From assembly GCA_021776735.1 (NCBI GenBank), contig JAJFFH010000027.1, positions 434,001 to 498,000 on the forward strand: 64,000 nt of DNA, given 5' to 3'. This DNA comes from Planctomycetota bacterium. GTDB lineage: Bacteria > Planctomycetota > PLA2. The notes below the pieces were generated by a model. That model was not told the DNA's origin, ran no database searches, and worked only from the letters and a program-made list of their open reading frames with translations. This document shows, in pieces, positions 51,691-60,573 of the stretch (position 1 is the first letter of the stretch; each line of letters opens with the position of its first letter). The translations under genes and the position numbers were made by a program.

Positions 51691-53820
51691 TTGGTTCAGC
51701 TTGGGACGTTTCGCGGGGTTATTGCGGACGGGCACGACACGCCCGCCTTGCGTGAAGATCTGTCCGGACTCCTGGAGCGGATGGCGCCGCATGAGTCCAC
51801 CAGCGCGTTCGCCCGCAACCACACGCAGGCCGTTGAATTGTCGTGCGGCAAGGTTGTCGTGAAGCGGTTCGGGCGGCCGACGAACGCGCGCCGGTCCTTT
51901 GACGCGGCGGTGCGGCTGAGCACGGCCGGGGTGGGCACTCCGCAGCCTATCGCCTCGCTCGAGAGTGGGCCGGAAGGGGCGGCGACCGAAGGCTATCTCG
52001 TGACCCGGCATGTCGAGGCGAGTTCGTTGCACGAGGAGCTGCTTGAGCTGTTTTGGGGTAACCCGCGCTACCGGCAGATTCTGGATCTGCTCGATGTCGT
52101 GGCCGCGGCGGTGCGCGCGATGCACGACGCCGGCGTGGTTCACGGCGACCTGGGCAACCAGAACATCTTGGTGCGGCGGACCGAGGATGAGTCCGGCGTG
52201 CCTTCGTGGAGCGATGTGTCGTTTCTCGACCTTGAGCGCAGCCGGCTTCGCGACTCGGTGGCGGACAAGGAGCGGGGCTTCGATCTGAGCCGGCTGATGC
52301 TGCCGTCGCGCTTGCGGCGGATGTTTCAGCAGATGTATTACCGCGAGCGATGCGATGCGGGTCAGCCTCCGCCAGCCGAACTGGCGCGGTGGGAACGACG
52401 CTACCGTCGTCGCTTCACCTGGCACGGGCGCACGCGTTGGGTGCGTCATCCGTTTCGCTCGCTCAGGCATCGCCGCCACAAGCGCGGACAGCGGCGCTAT
52501 CCTAAGCCGCGCGAATACTGGATTTGGGACGATCATCGCGCCGAAGCGGCCGGTGTCCTGCTGAAGGGCGACAAGCTCTGGCATGGCGCGTGGCTCAGCG
52601 CGATCGGCATGTCGCTCGTGACAGCGATTGCGATCGTGCCGGTCTGGATCGCGTGGAAGCTGCGGCGGCGCAGGATGTATCGGTCTCCCGTGCCGATGAA
52701 GGGCCGCTTCGGGGTCGCCATCGAGCCGTTTCCGGGAACCGAGGATCGTCTCTTGACGCTTCTGGGCAACCTCGGGCCCGTTCCCGTGCTCGTGCGGTTT
52801 CACTTCCATGAGGGAGAAGAGCGCCGCGCACTCGCGGCAGCGCTGGCGCGCCGGCTCCATGAGACCGGCCATTCCGTTTCGATCAACGTGGTCCAGAACC
52901 GGCGGGCGGTGACGGACGCGGCGGCGTGGTCGGCGTACTGCGAAAAAGTGCTCGCCGAGACCGCGGAGTTCGTGGATCTGGTCGAAATCGGCCACGCCGT
53001 GAACCGCGTGAAGTGGGGGACCTGGACCCTGAGCGACGTCGCCCGGCTCGCGCGGCCGTTCCGCAAGCTGCGAAAAAAATACAAGGGACTGCGGCTCGTC
53101 GGGCCCGCGGTCAACGACTTCGAGTACCACTGGATTCTAGCTGCCGCCGCCCGGCTGCCTTTCGGACTGCGCTGGCACGCGTTGTCGCTGCACCTGCACG
53201 TCGATCGGGCGGGGGCCCCGGAAGGGGTCCAGCGAACCGGCGTGCTGAAGTTCTCCGGACCGGACAAATTCGTCTTGGCGCGCGTGCTGGCTGGCCTGGC
53301 GCGACGCTGCGGACCGCGCGTGGTCGTGACCGAGGTCAACTGGCCGCTGGGGGAGGAGGGCGGTCGCTCGCACGAGTTCGCGCCGTTTGTCTGGGCGGCC
53401 GACACGCACCTGGACACGACCGCGCCCGAGGATCAGGTCGCCGACTACCTCGTCCGCTACTATCTGCACGCCCTGTGCGGCGGCATGATCGAGCGGGTGT
53501 ATTGGTGGAAGCTGATCGGCCAGAGCTTTGGCCTGGTCGATGACAAGCTTGGCGATCGCTGGCAGCCGCGTCCGAGCTACCGCGCGTTCCGCACGCTGGT
53601 TCGCATGATCGGCACGGCAACGTTCCAGGAGCGACTGCCCTCTCCCCCGCACGTGTACTTTTTCGGCTTCGACAACGGCGTGACGGTCGGTTTTACGACC
53701 GGCGAGGAGTGGACCGGAGATCTCCCGGTGACCCCGCGCGCGGTGTACGACCGCGACGGCAACCGCCTGGGAGATTTCCGCCTGAACGGCCGCCCCTGCT
53801 ATCTCGTGGAGCGGGAATAG
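51691..53820 (+). CDS. Lipopolysaccharide-kinase-like domain fused through a membrane helix to a glycoside-hydrolase-like domain
   Basis: 709 residues if TTG 51691 is the start; ATG 51781 (30 residues on) is an alternative. The first 200 residues are a small kinase of the InaA/WaaP/RIO type: VVVKRFG with K58, HGDLGNQNIL with catalytic D153, and FLDLERSR in place of the DFG motif. A region with PKPREYWIWDD near 270 is also typical of these kinases. A transmembrane helix at about 302-325 (SAIGMSLVTAIAIVPVWIAW) follows. Residues about 340-709 look like a TIM-barrel glycosidase: RFGVAIEPFPGTEDR, LVGPAVNDFEYHWI, VVVTEVNWPLGEEG (possible catalytic glutamate), RVYWWKLIGQSFGL, and a small C-terminal beta domain. 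A kinase phosphorylating a sugar-lipid on one side and a glycosidase on the other would be novel; each half is recognisable, the joint function is inference. Confidence 0.75.
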   Translation: MVQLGTFRGVIADGHDTPALREDLSGLLERMAPHESTSAFARNHTQAVELSCGKVVVKRFGRPTNARRSFDAAVRLSTAGVGTPQPIASLESGPEGAATEGYLVTRHVEASSLHEELLELFWGNPRYRQILDLLDVVAAAVRAMHDAGVVHGDLGNQNILVRRTEDESGVPSWSDVSFLDLERSRLRDSVADKERGFDLSRLMLPSRLRRMFQQMYYRERCDAGQPPPAELARWERRYRRRFTWHGRTRWVRHPFRSLRHRRHKRGQRRYPKPREYWIWDDHRAEAAGVLLKGDKLWHGAWLSAIGMSLVTAIAIVPVWIAWKLRRRRMYRSPVPMKGRFGVAIEPFPGTEDRLLTLLGNLGPVPVLVRFHFHEGEERRALAAALARRLHETGHSVSINVVQNRRAVTDAAAWSAYCEKVLAETAEFVDLVEIGHAVNRVKWGTWTLSDVARLARPFRKLRKKYKGLRLVGPAVNDFEYHWILAAAARLPFGLRWHALSLHLHVDRAGAPEGVQRTGVLKFSGPDKFVLARVLAGLARRCGPRVVVTEVNWPLGEEGGRSHEFAPFVWAADTHLDTTAPEDQVADYLVRYYLHALCGGMIERVYWWKLIGQSFGLVDDKLGDRWQPRPSYRAFRTLVRMIGTATFQERLPSPPHVYFFGFDNGVTVGFTTGEEWTGDLPVTPRAVYDRDGNRLGDFRLNGRPCYLVERE

Positions 53821-53856
53821 GGGCTAGTGGAGCGGGAATAGGGCTAGGTCTCAGGA

Positions 53857-54282
53857 ATGGCTGCGACGCGTCCGTTCTTGTCGCGCCTGATTCGTCTTTG
53901 CTGGCCAGCGACCCTGCTGTGGACGCATTTGGGGCTCGCGAGCTGGATGAGTTCGCGGTCATTTGAGAGTCTTACCTCCATCCCGTTCGGCCTCTTCTAC
54001 TCGTTCGCGGCGCCCTGGTTGACCTTCGTGCTGGTCGTCATTTGCTGCCTCTACTTGACCGTGGTGTGGAACGCCGAGGATCCCCGCCCGGGAGCGCGTC
54101 ATCGCCGTGATCCTGCTGTTATCGGGCCCGGCGCGGCTGCTCCACATCCACGCCGCGTAACCAAAGGCGCCACAGGCGAATTGGGCCGAAAATCGCCGTC
54201 CGTAGGCTCTCTTCCGAGGCTTCGCCCCTTCAGCAACCGGGTGATTTCGCCCGATAAAGCGGGACCGGGGAGAGCGAAATGA
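53857..54282 (+). CDS. Small hypothetical membrane protein (possibly frameshifted)
   Basis: 141 residues from ATG 53857, stop TGA overlapping the rfbF start (ATGA). Two hydrophobic segments lie at residues about 14-30 (LCWPATLLWTHLGLASW) and 45-70 (FGLFYSFAAPWLTFVLVVIC). After WNAEDP (near residue 75) the sequence becomes Arg/Pro-rich and unprotein-like. In another frame the same DNA reads VIAVILLLSGPARLLHIHAA and stops near 54162. That is more like a membrane protein, so a frameshift near 54090 or a shorter true gene is possible. A repeat copy (54190-54208) lies in the doubtful part. Confidence 0.4.
   Translation: MAATRPFLSRLIRLCWPATLLWTHLGLASWMSSRSFESLTSIPFGLFYSFAAPWLTFVLVVICCLYLTVVWNAEDPRPGARHRRDPAVIGPGAAAPHPRRVTKGATGELGRKSPSVGSLPRLRPFSNRVISPDKAGPGRAK
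54190..54208 (+). repeat. Dispersed 19-bp repeat, copy 11
   Basis: AAATCGCCGTCCGTAGGCT; 12-base core perfect, GCT end present, second base A instead of C. About 70 bp upstream of rfbF. Confidence 0.82.
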
Positions 54283-55055
54283 AAACAGCCATCTTGGCGG
54301 GGGGCATGGGATCCCGCTTGTCGGAGGAGACGGTCGCCCGGCCCAAGCCGATGGTCGAGGTCGGGGGCCGGCCGATTCTCTGGCACATCATGAAGATCTA
54401 CGCCCACCAGGGCCATCGGGACTTCGTGGTCGCGCTGGGTTATCGCGGCGAGTGCATCAAGCGCTACTTTGCCGACTACGCGTCGCTGACGGGCGATCTC
54501 ATGATCGACATCGGGGCCGGCACGGTCGAGCGGAACGAAGAGGCGATCGAGGGTTGGCGCATTCAGCTTGTCGAGACCGGATTGCACACCAACACCGGCG
54601 GGCGGATCAAGCGGCTGGCGCAGTCGATCGACAACGAGCGGTTTTTTTTGACCTGGGGCGACGGGGTCGCCGACATCGATCTTGAGGCGCTGCTCGCGTT
54701 TCACAAGTCGCACGGGCGGATTGCGACCGTTACGGCGGTGCGCCCGCCGGCGCGTTTCGGGAAGCTCGGTCTGGACGGCGATGTCGTGCGGACGTTTTCC
54801 GAGAAGCCGCAGCTCGAAGAGGGCTGGATCAACGGCGCGTTCTTTGTGCTTGAGCCCGCGATCTTCGATTACATCGCGGGCGACGACACGCTGTTCGAGC
54901 GTGAACCGCTGGAGGCGCTGGCGGCCGACGGCCAGTTGATGGCCTACCGGCACGAGTCGTTTTGGCAGTGCATGGACACGGTGCGCGACCGGTACCTGCT
55001 CGAGCGGCTCTGGGAGAACGGTGCTCCCTGGAAACTTTGGGACCAGCACAGCTAG
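54279..55055 (+). CDS. rfbF: Glucose-1-phosphate cytidylyltransferase (RfbF)
   Basis: 258 residues. RfbF forms CDP-glucose from CTP and glucose-1-phosphate, the entry to CDP-linked deoxysugars used in surface glycans. Visible features are [20 protein letters not shown] at residues 4-23, the nucleotide-binding signature of the family, then [30 protein letters not shown] near 128, [29 protein letters not shown] and [14 protein letters not shown]. It opens an operon of eight genes with overlaps of 1-4 bp or gaps of about 10 bp. A CDP-glucose 4,6-dehydratase (RfbG) by name is not present; the next SDR may fill that role. Confidence 0.94.
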   Translation: MKTAILAGGMGSRLSEETVARPKPMVEVGGRPILWHIMKIYAHQGHRDFVVALGYRGECIKRYFADYASLTGDLMIDIGAGTVERNEEAIEGWRIQLVETGLHTNTGGRIKRLAQSIDNERFFLTWGDGVADIDLEALLAFHKSHGRIATVTAVRPPARFGKLGLDGDVVRTFSEKPQLEEGWINGAFFVLEPAIFDYIAGDDTLFEREPLEALAADGQLMAYRHESFWQCMDTVRDRYLLERLWENGAPWKLWDQHS

Positions 55056-55065
55056 GGAGAGTGTG

Positions 55066-56112
55066 ATGCGCGTCTTGCTAACGGGGAACGAAGGGTACAT
55101 CGGGACCATACTGGCGCCGATGCTTCAGGATGCCGGGCACGAAGTGCTGGGCGTGGACGCCGGTTTTTTTTCCAGTCGCGGGCTGGGCTCGGCCTGGCCC
55201 GACGTTCCTGGGCTGCCGGTGGGCGACGTCCGCGACCTGCGCACCGAGCATCTGCTGGGTTTTGACGCCGTGCTGCACCTTGCGGGCCTGTCGAACGACC
55301 CGCTCGGCAATCTGAACCCGGACCTGACGTTTGCGCTCAACCACGAGGCGTCGGTGCAGTTGGCGAACGTGGCGCGGTCGGCGGGCGTCTCGCGCTTCGT
55401 CTTTGCGTCGTCGTGTTCCAACTACGGCGCGGCGGCCGAGGGCGGCATCCTCGATGAGTCCGCGCCGTTTTCTCCGGTCACGCCATATGGCGAGTCGAAG
55501 GTCATGGCCGAGCGCGACATCTCCGCGTTGGCCGATGAGAATTTCTCGCCGGTCTATCTGCGCGGAGCGACGGTCTACGGCGCTTCGCCGCGTCTCCGCG
55601 CCGATCTGGTCGTCAACAACCTCGTCGGGCACGCCATGTTCGGCGGCGAGGTCCTGCTCAAGAGCGACGGCACGCCGTGGCGCCCGCTCGTGCACGTTGG
55701 AGACATCGCGCGCGCCTATGTCGCGGTGCTTGAGGCGCCCCGGGAGGCCGTGCACAACGAGGCGTTCAACACCGGTCGGAGCGACGAGAACTACCGCATG
55801 AGCGATGTCGCGCAGATCGTGGCGGACGAGATTCCGGGCGCCGAGGTCCGGATCGAGGACGGTGCGGGGCCCGACTCTCGGTGCTACCGCGTGACCTGCG
55901 AAAAGCTCGAAGCGCTGCCCGGCTACCAACCGCAGTGGACGGTGCGCGATGGCGTGCGGGAGCTGCGGGCCGCGTACCGCGCCGCGGGTCTGACCGCCGA
56001 GGGGTTTTTTGGGCCTGACTTCTTCCGCATCCAGCGCGTGCGTGATCTCTTGGAGTCGGCTCGCGTGGACCAGAACCTGCGCTGGACCGGGACGAAAGAG
56101 GCTGTCGCATGA
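55066..56112 (+). CDS. NAD-dependent sugar-nucleotide epimerase/dehydratase (SDR)
   Basis: 348 residues from ATG 55066 with AGGGAGA ribosome site. An extended short-chain dehydrogenase: Rossmann motif [11 protein letters not shown] at residues 4-14, [11 protein letters not shown] near 75, serine in [15 protein letters not shown], active-site YGESK near 145 and [16 protein letters not shown] near 170. These enzymes oxidise and reduce NDP-sugars at C4 to epimerise or dehydrate them. Context after RfbF suggests a CDP-sugar substrate. The start overlaps nothing; its stop overlaps the next gene by ATGA. Confidence 0.88.
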   Translation: MRVLLTGNEGYIGTILAPMLQDAGHEVLGVDAGFFSSRGLGSAWPDVPGLPVGDVRDLRTEHLLGFDAVLHLAGLSNDPLGNLNPDLTFALNHEASVQLANVARSAGVSRFVFASSCSNYGAAAEGGILDESAPFSPVTPYGESKVMAERDISALADENFSPVYLRGATVYGASPRLRADLVVNNLVGHAMFGGEVLLKSDGTPWRPLVHVGDIARAYVAVLEAPREAVHNEAFNTGRSDENYRMSDVAQIVADEIPGAEVRIEDGAGPDSRCYRVTCEKLEALPGYQPQWTVRDGVRELRAAYRAAGLTAEGFFGPDFFRIQRVRDLLESARVDQNLRWTGTKEAVA

Positions 56113-57335
56113 CGACCACCGTGAATACGCACGAAGTGATCACCGCCTGCCGCGCCTGCGGCGCCGATGACCGCGTGGAAGTATTGTCGCTCGGAGACAT
56201 GCCGCTCGCCGACGGCCTGCGCGCGCCGGATGCGGCCGAACCGGAGCGCCGGTTTCCGCTGACGGTCGATTTTTGCCGCGCGTGTTCGCTCGTGCAGATT
56301 CAGGAGAACGTGCCCGCGGATCTCTTGTTCGGCGAGGACTATCCGTACTACTCCTCGTTCAGCGACGCCTGGGTCGAGCACTGCCGCGAGAACGCGCTGG
56401 AACTCATCGACACACGCAGCCTTGGCGCGAACAGCCTCGTGACGGAGCTGGCCTGCAACGACGGGTACTTCCTGCGCCACTTTGCCGAGCACGGTGTGCC
56501 GGTTCTCGGCATCGACCCCGCGCCCGGCCCTGCCGCGGCAGCACGCGCGGCGGGACTCGACGTCCGCGAGGAGTTCTTCACCGACGCGCTGGCGGCCGAG
56601 TTGCCGCGTGCGGACGTGGTGTTGGGCAACAACGTGCTGGCGCACGTGCCGGATCTCTCCGGATTCGTTGCCGGAATCGCGCGGATGCTGAAAGACGACG
56701 GCGTGGCCATGATCGAAGTGCCGTACATGCGCGACCTTGTCGAGAAGTGCGCATTCGACACCATCTACCACGAGCATCACTGCTATTTCTCAGTGAGCGC
56801 GCTCGACCGCCTGTTCGCCGCCGCCGGGCTCTTCCTCAACGAGGTCCGGCGCCTCCCGACCCACGGTGGCTCGCTGCGGTTGTACGCGGAAAAGCGACAG
56901 GGTCCGCGTCCGACGGTCGATCGGCTCCTCGACGAGGAGCGCGAACTCGGCATGGACCGGGCGGCGTACTACGAGGGCTTCGGCGAACGCGTGCGCGACT
57001 TGTGCCGGGATCTGGTCGCGCTCCTGAGTCGGCTCAAGGGCGAAGGAGCCCGCATCGTCGCCTATGGCGCCGCCGCCAAGGGTGCCATGCTGCTCAACGC
57101 CGCGGGCGTCGGTCCGGATCTGCTCGAGTTCGTCGTCGATCGCAACGTGCACAAGCACGGCTTGCTCATGCCTGGTGTCGAGCTCCTCGTGCGCGACACC
57201 GTCGTCTTGGCCGAAGAGCAGCCGGACTACGTACTCTTGCTGGCGTGGAATCACGCGCCCGAGATCATCGCCCAACAGACCGAGTACCACGGACGCTATG
57301 TCGTGCCGGTGCCTCGTCCCGAGGTGCTTGCTTGA
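56109..57335 (+). CDS. Sugar C-methyltransferase (NovU/TylCIII-like), first of three
   Basis: 408 residues. Domain order is as in NDP-sugar C-methyltransferases: an N-terminal zinc-binding segment with CRACG and CRACS pairs (residues about 14-60), a SAM-binding Rossmann domain ([27 protein letters not shown] replacing the usual GxGxG), and the family hallmark YHEHHCYFS near 220. A C-terminal Rossmann-like domain follows, with [20 protein letters not shown] near 318. These enzymes add a methyl group to a ketosugar carbon. Together with RfbF and the SDR this predicts a branched-chain deoxysugar on a surface polymer. Confidence 0.88.
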   Translation: MTTTVNTHEVITACRACGADDRVEVLSLGDMPLADGLRAPDAAEPERRFPLTVDFCRACSLVQIQENVPADLLFGEDYPYYSSFSDAWVEHCRENALELIDTRSLGANSLVTELACNDGYFLRHFAEHGVPVLGIDPAPGPAAAARAAGLDVREEFFTDALAAELPRADVVLGNNVLAHVPDLSGFVAGIARMLKDDGVAMIEVPYMRDLVEKCAFDTIYHEHHCYFSVSALDRLFAAAGLFLNEVRRLPTHGGSLRLYAEKRQGPRPTVDRLLDEERELGMDRAAYYEGFGERVRDLCRDLVALLSRLKGEGARIVAYGAAAKGAMLLNAAGVGPDLLEFVVDRNVHKHGLLMPGVELLVRDTVVLAEEQPDYVLLLAWNHAPEIIAQQTEYHGRYVVPVPRPEVLA

Positions 57336-58522
57336 ACGTTCCTCGGACCGTCGGCACCACGACGAAAATGGCCTGTCCGCTGTGTGGCGGCGCGGGCCTG
57401 CGTCCGTTCTACGCGGTGTCCGGCATCCCGGCGCACAGTTGCCTCCTGATGGACGACGCGTCGGAAGCGGCCGCGTATCCGACGGGCGACCTGGAGCTGG
57501 CGCACTGCCCCTCCTGCGACTTTGTCACGAACCTCCGCTGCGATCCCGCGCTGCAGGCCTACTCGCCGCGTTACGAAGAGACCCAGCATTTTTCGGGGCA
57601 CTTCGACGCGTGGGCGCGCGGTCTGTTGGATCGCCTGATCCGCGACTACGACCTGAAGAACAAGCGGATGCTCGAGATCGGCTGCGGCAAGGGCGAGTTC
57701 CTGCACCTGTTGTGCGAGCGCGGCAACAACGAGGGCATCGGCATCGACCCGAGCTGTCGGCCCGAGCGGTTCGACGACCAGGCCCGTTCGCGGCTCACCT
57801 TCATCAACGAATACTACAGCCCCGAGCGCCACGGCGCCCTGCAAGCGGACGCCGTGTTCTGCCGGCATACGCTCGAACACATCCTGCCGGTCCACGAGTT
57901 CGTGGCCGACGTGCGCCGATCCGTCGGCCCGGACACGTTGGTCTTCTTCGAGGTGCCCGACGCCACGCGCGTGATCAACGAAACCGCGTTTTGGGACGTG
58001 TACTACGAGCACTGCTCGTACTTCGGTCCGGCGTCGTTCGCAGACGTGTTTCGCCGCGCCGGCTTCGAAATCCTGGAGCTCGTGCGCGACTATCACGACC
58101 AATACCTGTGGCTCACCGCACGCGCCACGCAAACGCCTAGCGAGCCGTCCCTACCGCTCGAAGACGAACGGCTCGACATAGCCCACTTCGAGAACACGGC
58201 CGAGCCGACCTGCGACCAGTGGCGCGACCGCATCCGCGCGTGGGCCGCCGCGGGCAAGAAACCGGTCCTGTGGGGCGCCGGCAGCAAGTGCGTCGCGTTT
58301 GTGACCACCCTCGGCCTCGGCGCGGAGATTCCGTGCGTCGTCGACATCAACCCTTTCAAGCACGGCAAGCACCTCCCCGGAAGCGGCCACCGCACGGTCG
58401 CGCCCGAGGAGTTGCGCACCATCCAGCCCGAAGTCGTGGTGGCCATGAACCCGGCCTACCGCGCCGAAATCAGCCGGCTGCTCGATGAACTGGGCGTGAG
58501 CGCCGAACTAGAATCAGTATGA
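57332..58522 (+). CDS. Class I SAM-dependent methyltransferase with C-methyltransferase layout, second of three
   Basis: 396 residues from TTG 57332 (TTGA overlap with the previous stop, GAGG 8 bp upstream); ATG 57368 would give 384 residues starting MACPLCGG. N-terminal cysteine pairs CPLCG and CPSCD, SAM site MLEIGCGKGEFLHLLCERGN near 115, CRHTLEHILPVHEF near 180, WDVYYEHCSYFGPASFADVF near 222 (counterpart of YHEHH in the first copy), and the C-terminal LWGAGSKCVAFVTTLGLGAE. It belongs to the same superfamily as its neighbours but is clearly diverged, so it likely acts on a different sugar carbon or a different substrate. Confidence 0.83.
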   Translation: MNVPRTVGTTTKMACPLCGGAGLRPFYAVSGIPAHSCLLMDDASEAAAYPTGDLELAHCPSCDFVTNLRCDPALQAYSPRYEETQHFSGHFDAWARGLLDRLIRDYDLKNKRMLEIGCGKGEFLHLLCERGNNEGIGIDPSCRPERFDDQARSRLTFINEYYSPERHGALQADAVFCRHTLEHILPVHEFVADVRRSVGPDTLVFFEVPDATRVINETAFWDVYYEHCSYFGPASFADVFRRAGFEILELVRDYHDQYLWLTARATQTPSEPSLPLEDERLDIAHFENTAEPTCDQWRDRIRAWAAAGKKPVLWGAGSKCVAFVTTLGLGAEIPCVVDINPFKHGKHLPGSGHRTVAPEELRTIQPEVVVAMNPAYRAEISRLLDELGVSAELESV

Positions 58523-59664
58523 GCTGTCCGGGCTGCGACGACCCTCATGCGCGCAGCATTGTGCAATTGGGCGCGGTTCCCGTGCACGCGCACGTGCTGC
58601 ATCGCTCCGCCGAGGCCGCCCGCGCCGCGGACCGGGCCGAACTCACACTCGCGGCCTGCCCGAAATGCGGCCTGCTGTTCAACGAAGCCTTCGACCCGGC
58701 ACGCGTCGCCTACGACCTCGAGTACGACAACGCCCTGCACGGCTCGCGGCGGTTTCGTGAGTATCAGCGCGCCCTCGCGGAAGATCTCGTCCAACGCCAC
58801 GAACTCGGCAACAAGAGCACGGTCGAACTCGGCTGCGGCGACGGAGGTTTCCTGCGCGCCCTTCGCGCAGCGGGCGCCGGCCCCTGCATCGGCTTCGACC
58901 CGACCGCGGCGCCCATCGACACGGACGGCGTCCGCATCGAACGCGGCTACGGCGAGAACGCGGCGGGCGATTTCCTCGTGTGCCGCCATGTGCTCGAGCA
59001 CATCCCGGATCCGATCCCGTTCCTCAGGAGCATCGCCGTCCGTTCGCTGTACCTCGAGGTGCCCGACGCACGCTGGACCGTGGACGCCGGCGGCATTTGG
59101 GATCTGTTGTACGAACACTGCTCGTACTACACGCCTTGGTCACTCGCGACCGTACTGCAACGCGCCGGTTTCGGCGTGACGCGCACGACTTCGGCATATG
59201 GCGGACAGTTCCTGCAGGCGGAAGCAAGACGCGACAAACAGCAAACGGGCCTGCCCGCGCCGGAGCTCCGCACGGAGCGAAGGCGGGACGGCGACGTCCG
59301 TGATGTGCCGGAAGACTGGGCGGAGCGCACCGCGGCACTGTCGCGCGCGTATGAGGAGGCCGTGGATGCCTGGCGCGCACGGTTTGCGGAGTGGAACGGT
59401 GCGCGCGTGGTGTTGTGGGGTGCGGGGAGCAAGGGCGTGATGCTGCTCAACGCCGTGGACGGGTCGAGTGCTGTCGGTCGCGTCGTCGACGTGAACCCCA
59501 AGAAACACGGCTGTTTTGTCGCCGGCACCGGACATCCGATCGTGCCGCCGGACGCACTGGTTTCGTGGCGGCCCGATGTTGTTGTCTTGCTCAACTCCCT
59601 GTACCGCAAGGAGGTCCAGGCCACGTTACAGGGCCTCGGTGTCACGGCGGCGGTGCGCGCATGA
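58519..59664 (+). CDS. Class I SAM-dependent methyltransferase with C-methyltransferase layout, third of three
   Basis: 381 residues, ATGA overlap with the second copy. N-terminal CPGCD and CPKCG pairs, SAM site TVELGCGDGGFLRALRAAG near 94, CRHVLEHIPDPIPFLRSI near 155, WDLLYEHCSYYTPWSLATVL near 193, and C-terminal RVVLWGAGSKGVMLLNAVDG. It is closer to the second copy than to the first (EHCSY versus EHHCY). One perfect copy of the dispersed repeat lies inside (59030-59048, encoding SIAVRS) and a degenerate one near 59285. The three genes probably arose by duplication within the cluster. Confidence 0.83.
   Translation: MSCPGCDDPHARSIVQLGAVPVHAHVLHRSAEAARAADRAELTLAACPKCGLLFNEAFDPARVAYDLEYDNALHGSRRFREYQRALAEDLVQRHELGNKSTVELGCGDGGFLRALRAAGAGPCIGFDPTAAPIDTDGVRIERGYGENAAGDFLVCRHVLEHIPDPIPFLRSIAVRSLYLEVPDARWTVDAGGIWDLLYEHCSYYTPWSLATVLQRAGFGVTRTTSAYGGQFLQAEARRDKQQTGLPAPELRTERRRDGDVRDVPEDWAERTAALSRAYEEAVDAWRARFAEWNGARVVLWGAGSKGVMLLNAVDGSSAVGRVVDVNPKKHGCFVAGTGHPIVPPDALVSWRPDVVVLLNSLYRKEVQATLQGLGVTAAVRA
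59030..59048 (+). repeat. Dispersed 19-bp repeat, copy 12 (inside third methyltransferase)
   Basis: GCATCGCCGTCCGTTCGCT, full consensus; encodes SIAVRS. Confidence 0.82.
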
Positions 59665-60563
59665 CGATTCCTCGCGTGACCGTCGGGATTCCCGTTTACA
59701 ACGGCGGGAAGTACATCGCCGAGACGATCGAGTCGCTGTTGGCGCAGACGATGGGGGACTTCGAACTCCTCGTCTGCGACAACGCCTCGACGGACGGGAC
59801 CGCCGAGATCGTGAACTCCCATGCCGCCCGCGATCCGCGGATTCGCGTGTTACGGAGCGAGGAGAACCTCGGCGCCGCGTTCAACTACAACGAGTGTGTC
59901 GCGCGCGCACGGGCTCCGCTGTTCAAGTGGAACGCCGCGGACGATCTTTGCTGCCCGCGCGTGCTCGAAGTGTGCGTGGACGAGCTCGATGCGCATCCGA
60001 ACGCCGTGGTCGCCTATCCGCTCACGCGAATCATCGACGGCGCGGGTCTTGAACTCAAGGAGTACGACGATCGCCTCGACATGCGGCAGGACAATCCGGC
60101 ACACCGTTTTGCGGCATCCATAGAGTTGATCGGCGAGTGCAACGCGGTCTTCGGAGTCATGCGCACCGCCGTCTTGCGGCGCACGGCACGGATCGGTCCG
60201 TATCCCGGCTCCGATGTCGTTCTGGTCACGGAACTGGCGCTTTACGGTGGGTTCCATCGCCTCTCGTCCGCGACCTTCTTTCGGCGTGACCACGCAGCCG
60301 CGTCCAGCGCCGCCGGCAACCGAACGGTCGAGTACACCCTCGCGTTTTACGATCCGAAGAAGCCCAAACGGAAGTGGATGCGTGCCTGGCGTCACCTGTG
60401 CGAGCGCTGGCGCGCGATTCGGCGCGCGCCCATGACCGCCTGGGAACGCTGGCAGTGCATCCGCTGGCTTCTTCGCGAAGCCGTGATCGACCGCAGCAAG
60501 TTGTGGTCGGAGTTGATGGACCCGTCGGGCAAGAAACAATCGCACGTCGGAGGGGCCGCGTAG
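59661..60563 (+). CDS. Family 2 glycosyltransferase
   Basis: 300 residues from ATG 59661 (ATGA overlap). GT-A fold features are VTVGIPVYNGGKYIAETIES at residues 6-25, LLVCDNASTDGTAEIV near 38, and NAADD near 92 as the metal/nucleotide-sugar site corresponding to DxD. The second half is less conserved and basic (KKPKRKWMRAWRHLCERWRA), suggesting peripheral contact with the inner membrane. It likely transfers the modified sugar made by the upstream genes to a glycan. No transmembrane segment is seen. Confidence 0.9.
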   Translation: MTIPRVTVGIPVYNGGKYIAETIESLLAQTMGDFELLVCDNASTDGTAEIVNSHAARDPRIRVLRSEENLGAAFNYNECVARARAPLFKWNAADDLCCPRVLEVCVDELDAHPNAVVAYPLTRIIDGAGLELKEYDDRLDMRQDNPAHRFAASIELIGECNAVFGVMRTAVLRRTARIGPYPGSDVVLVTELALYGGFHRLSSATFFRRDHAAASSAAGNRTVEYTLAFYDPKKPKRKWMRAWRHLCERWRAIRRAPMTAWERWQCIRWLLREAVIDRSKLWSELMDPSGKKQSHVGGAA

Positions 60564-60573
60564 CTCGAATGCC

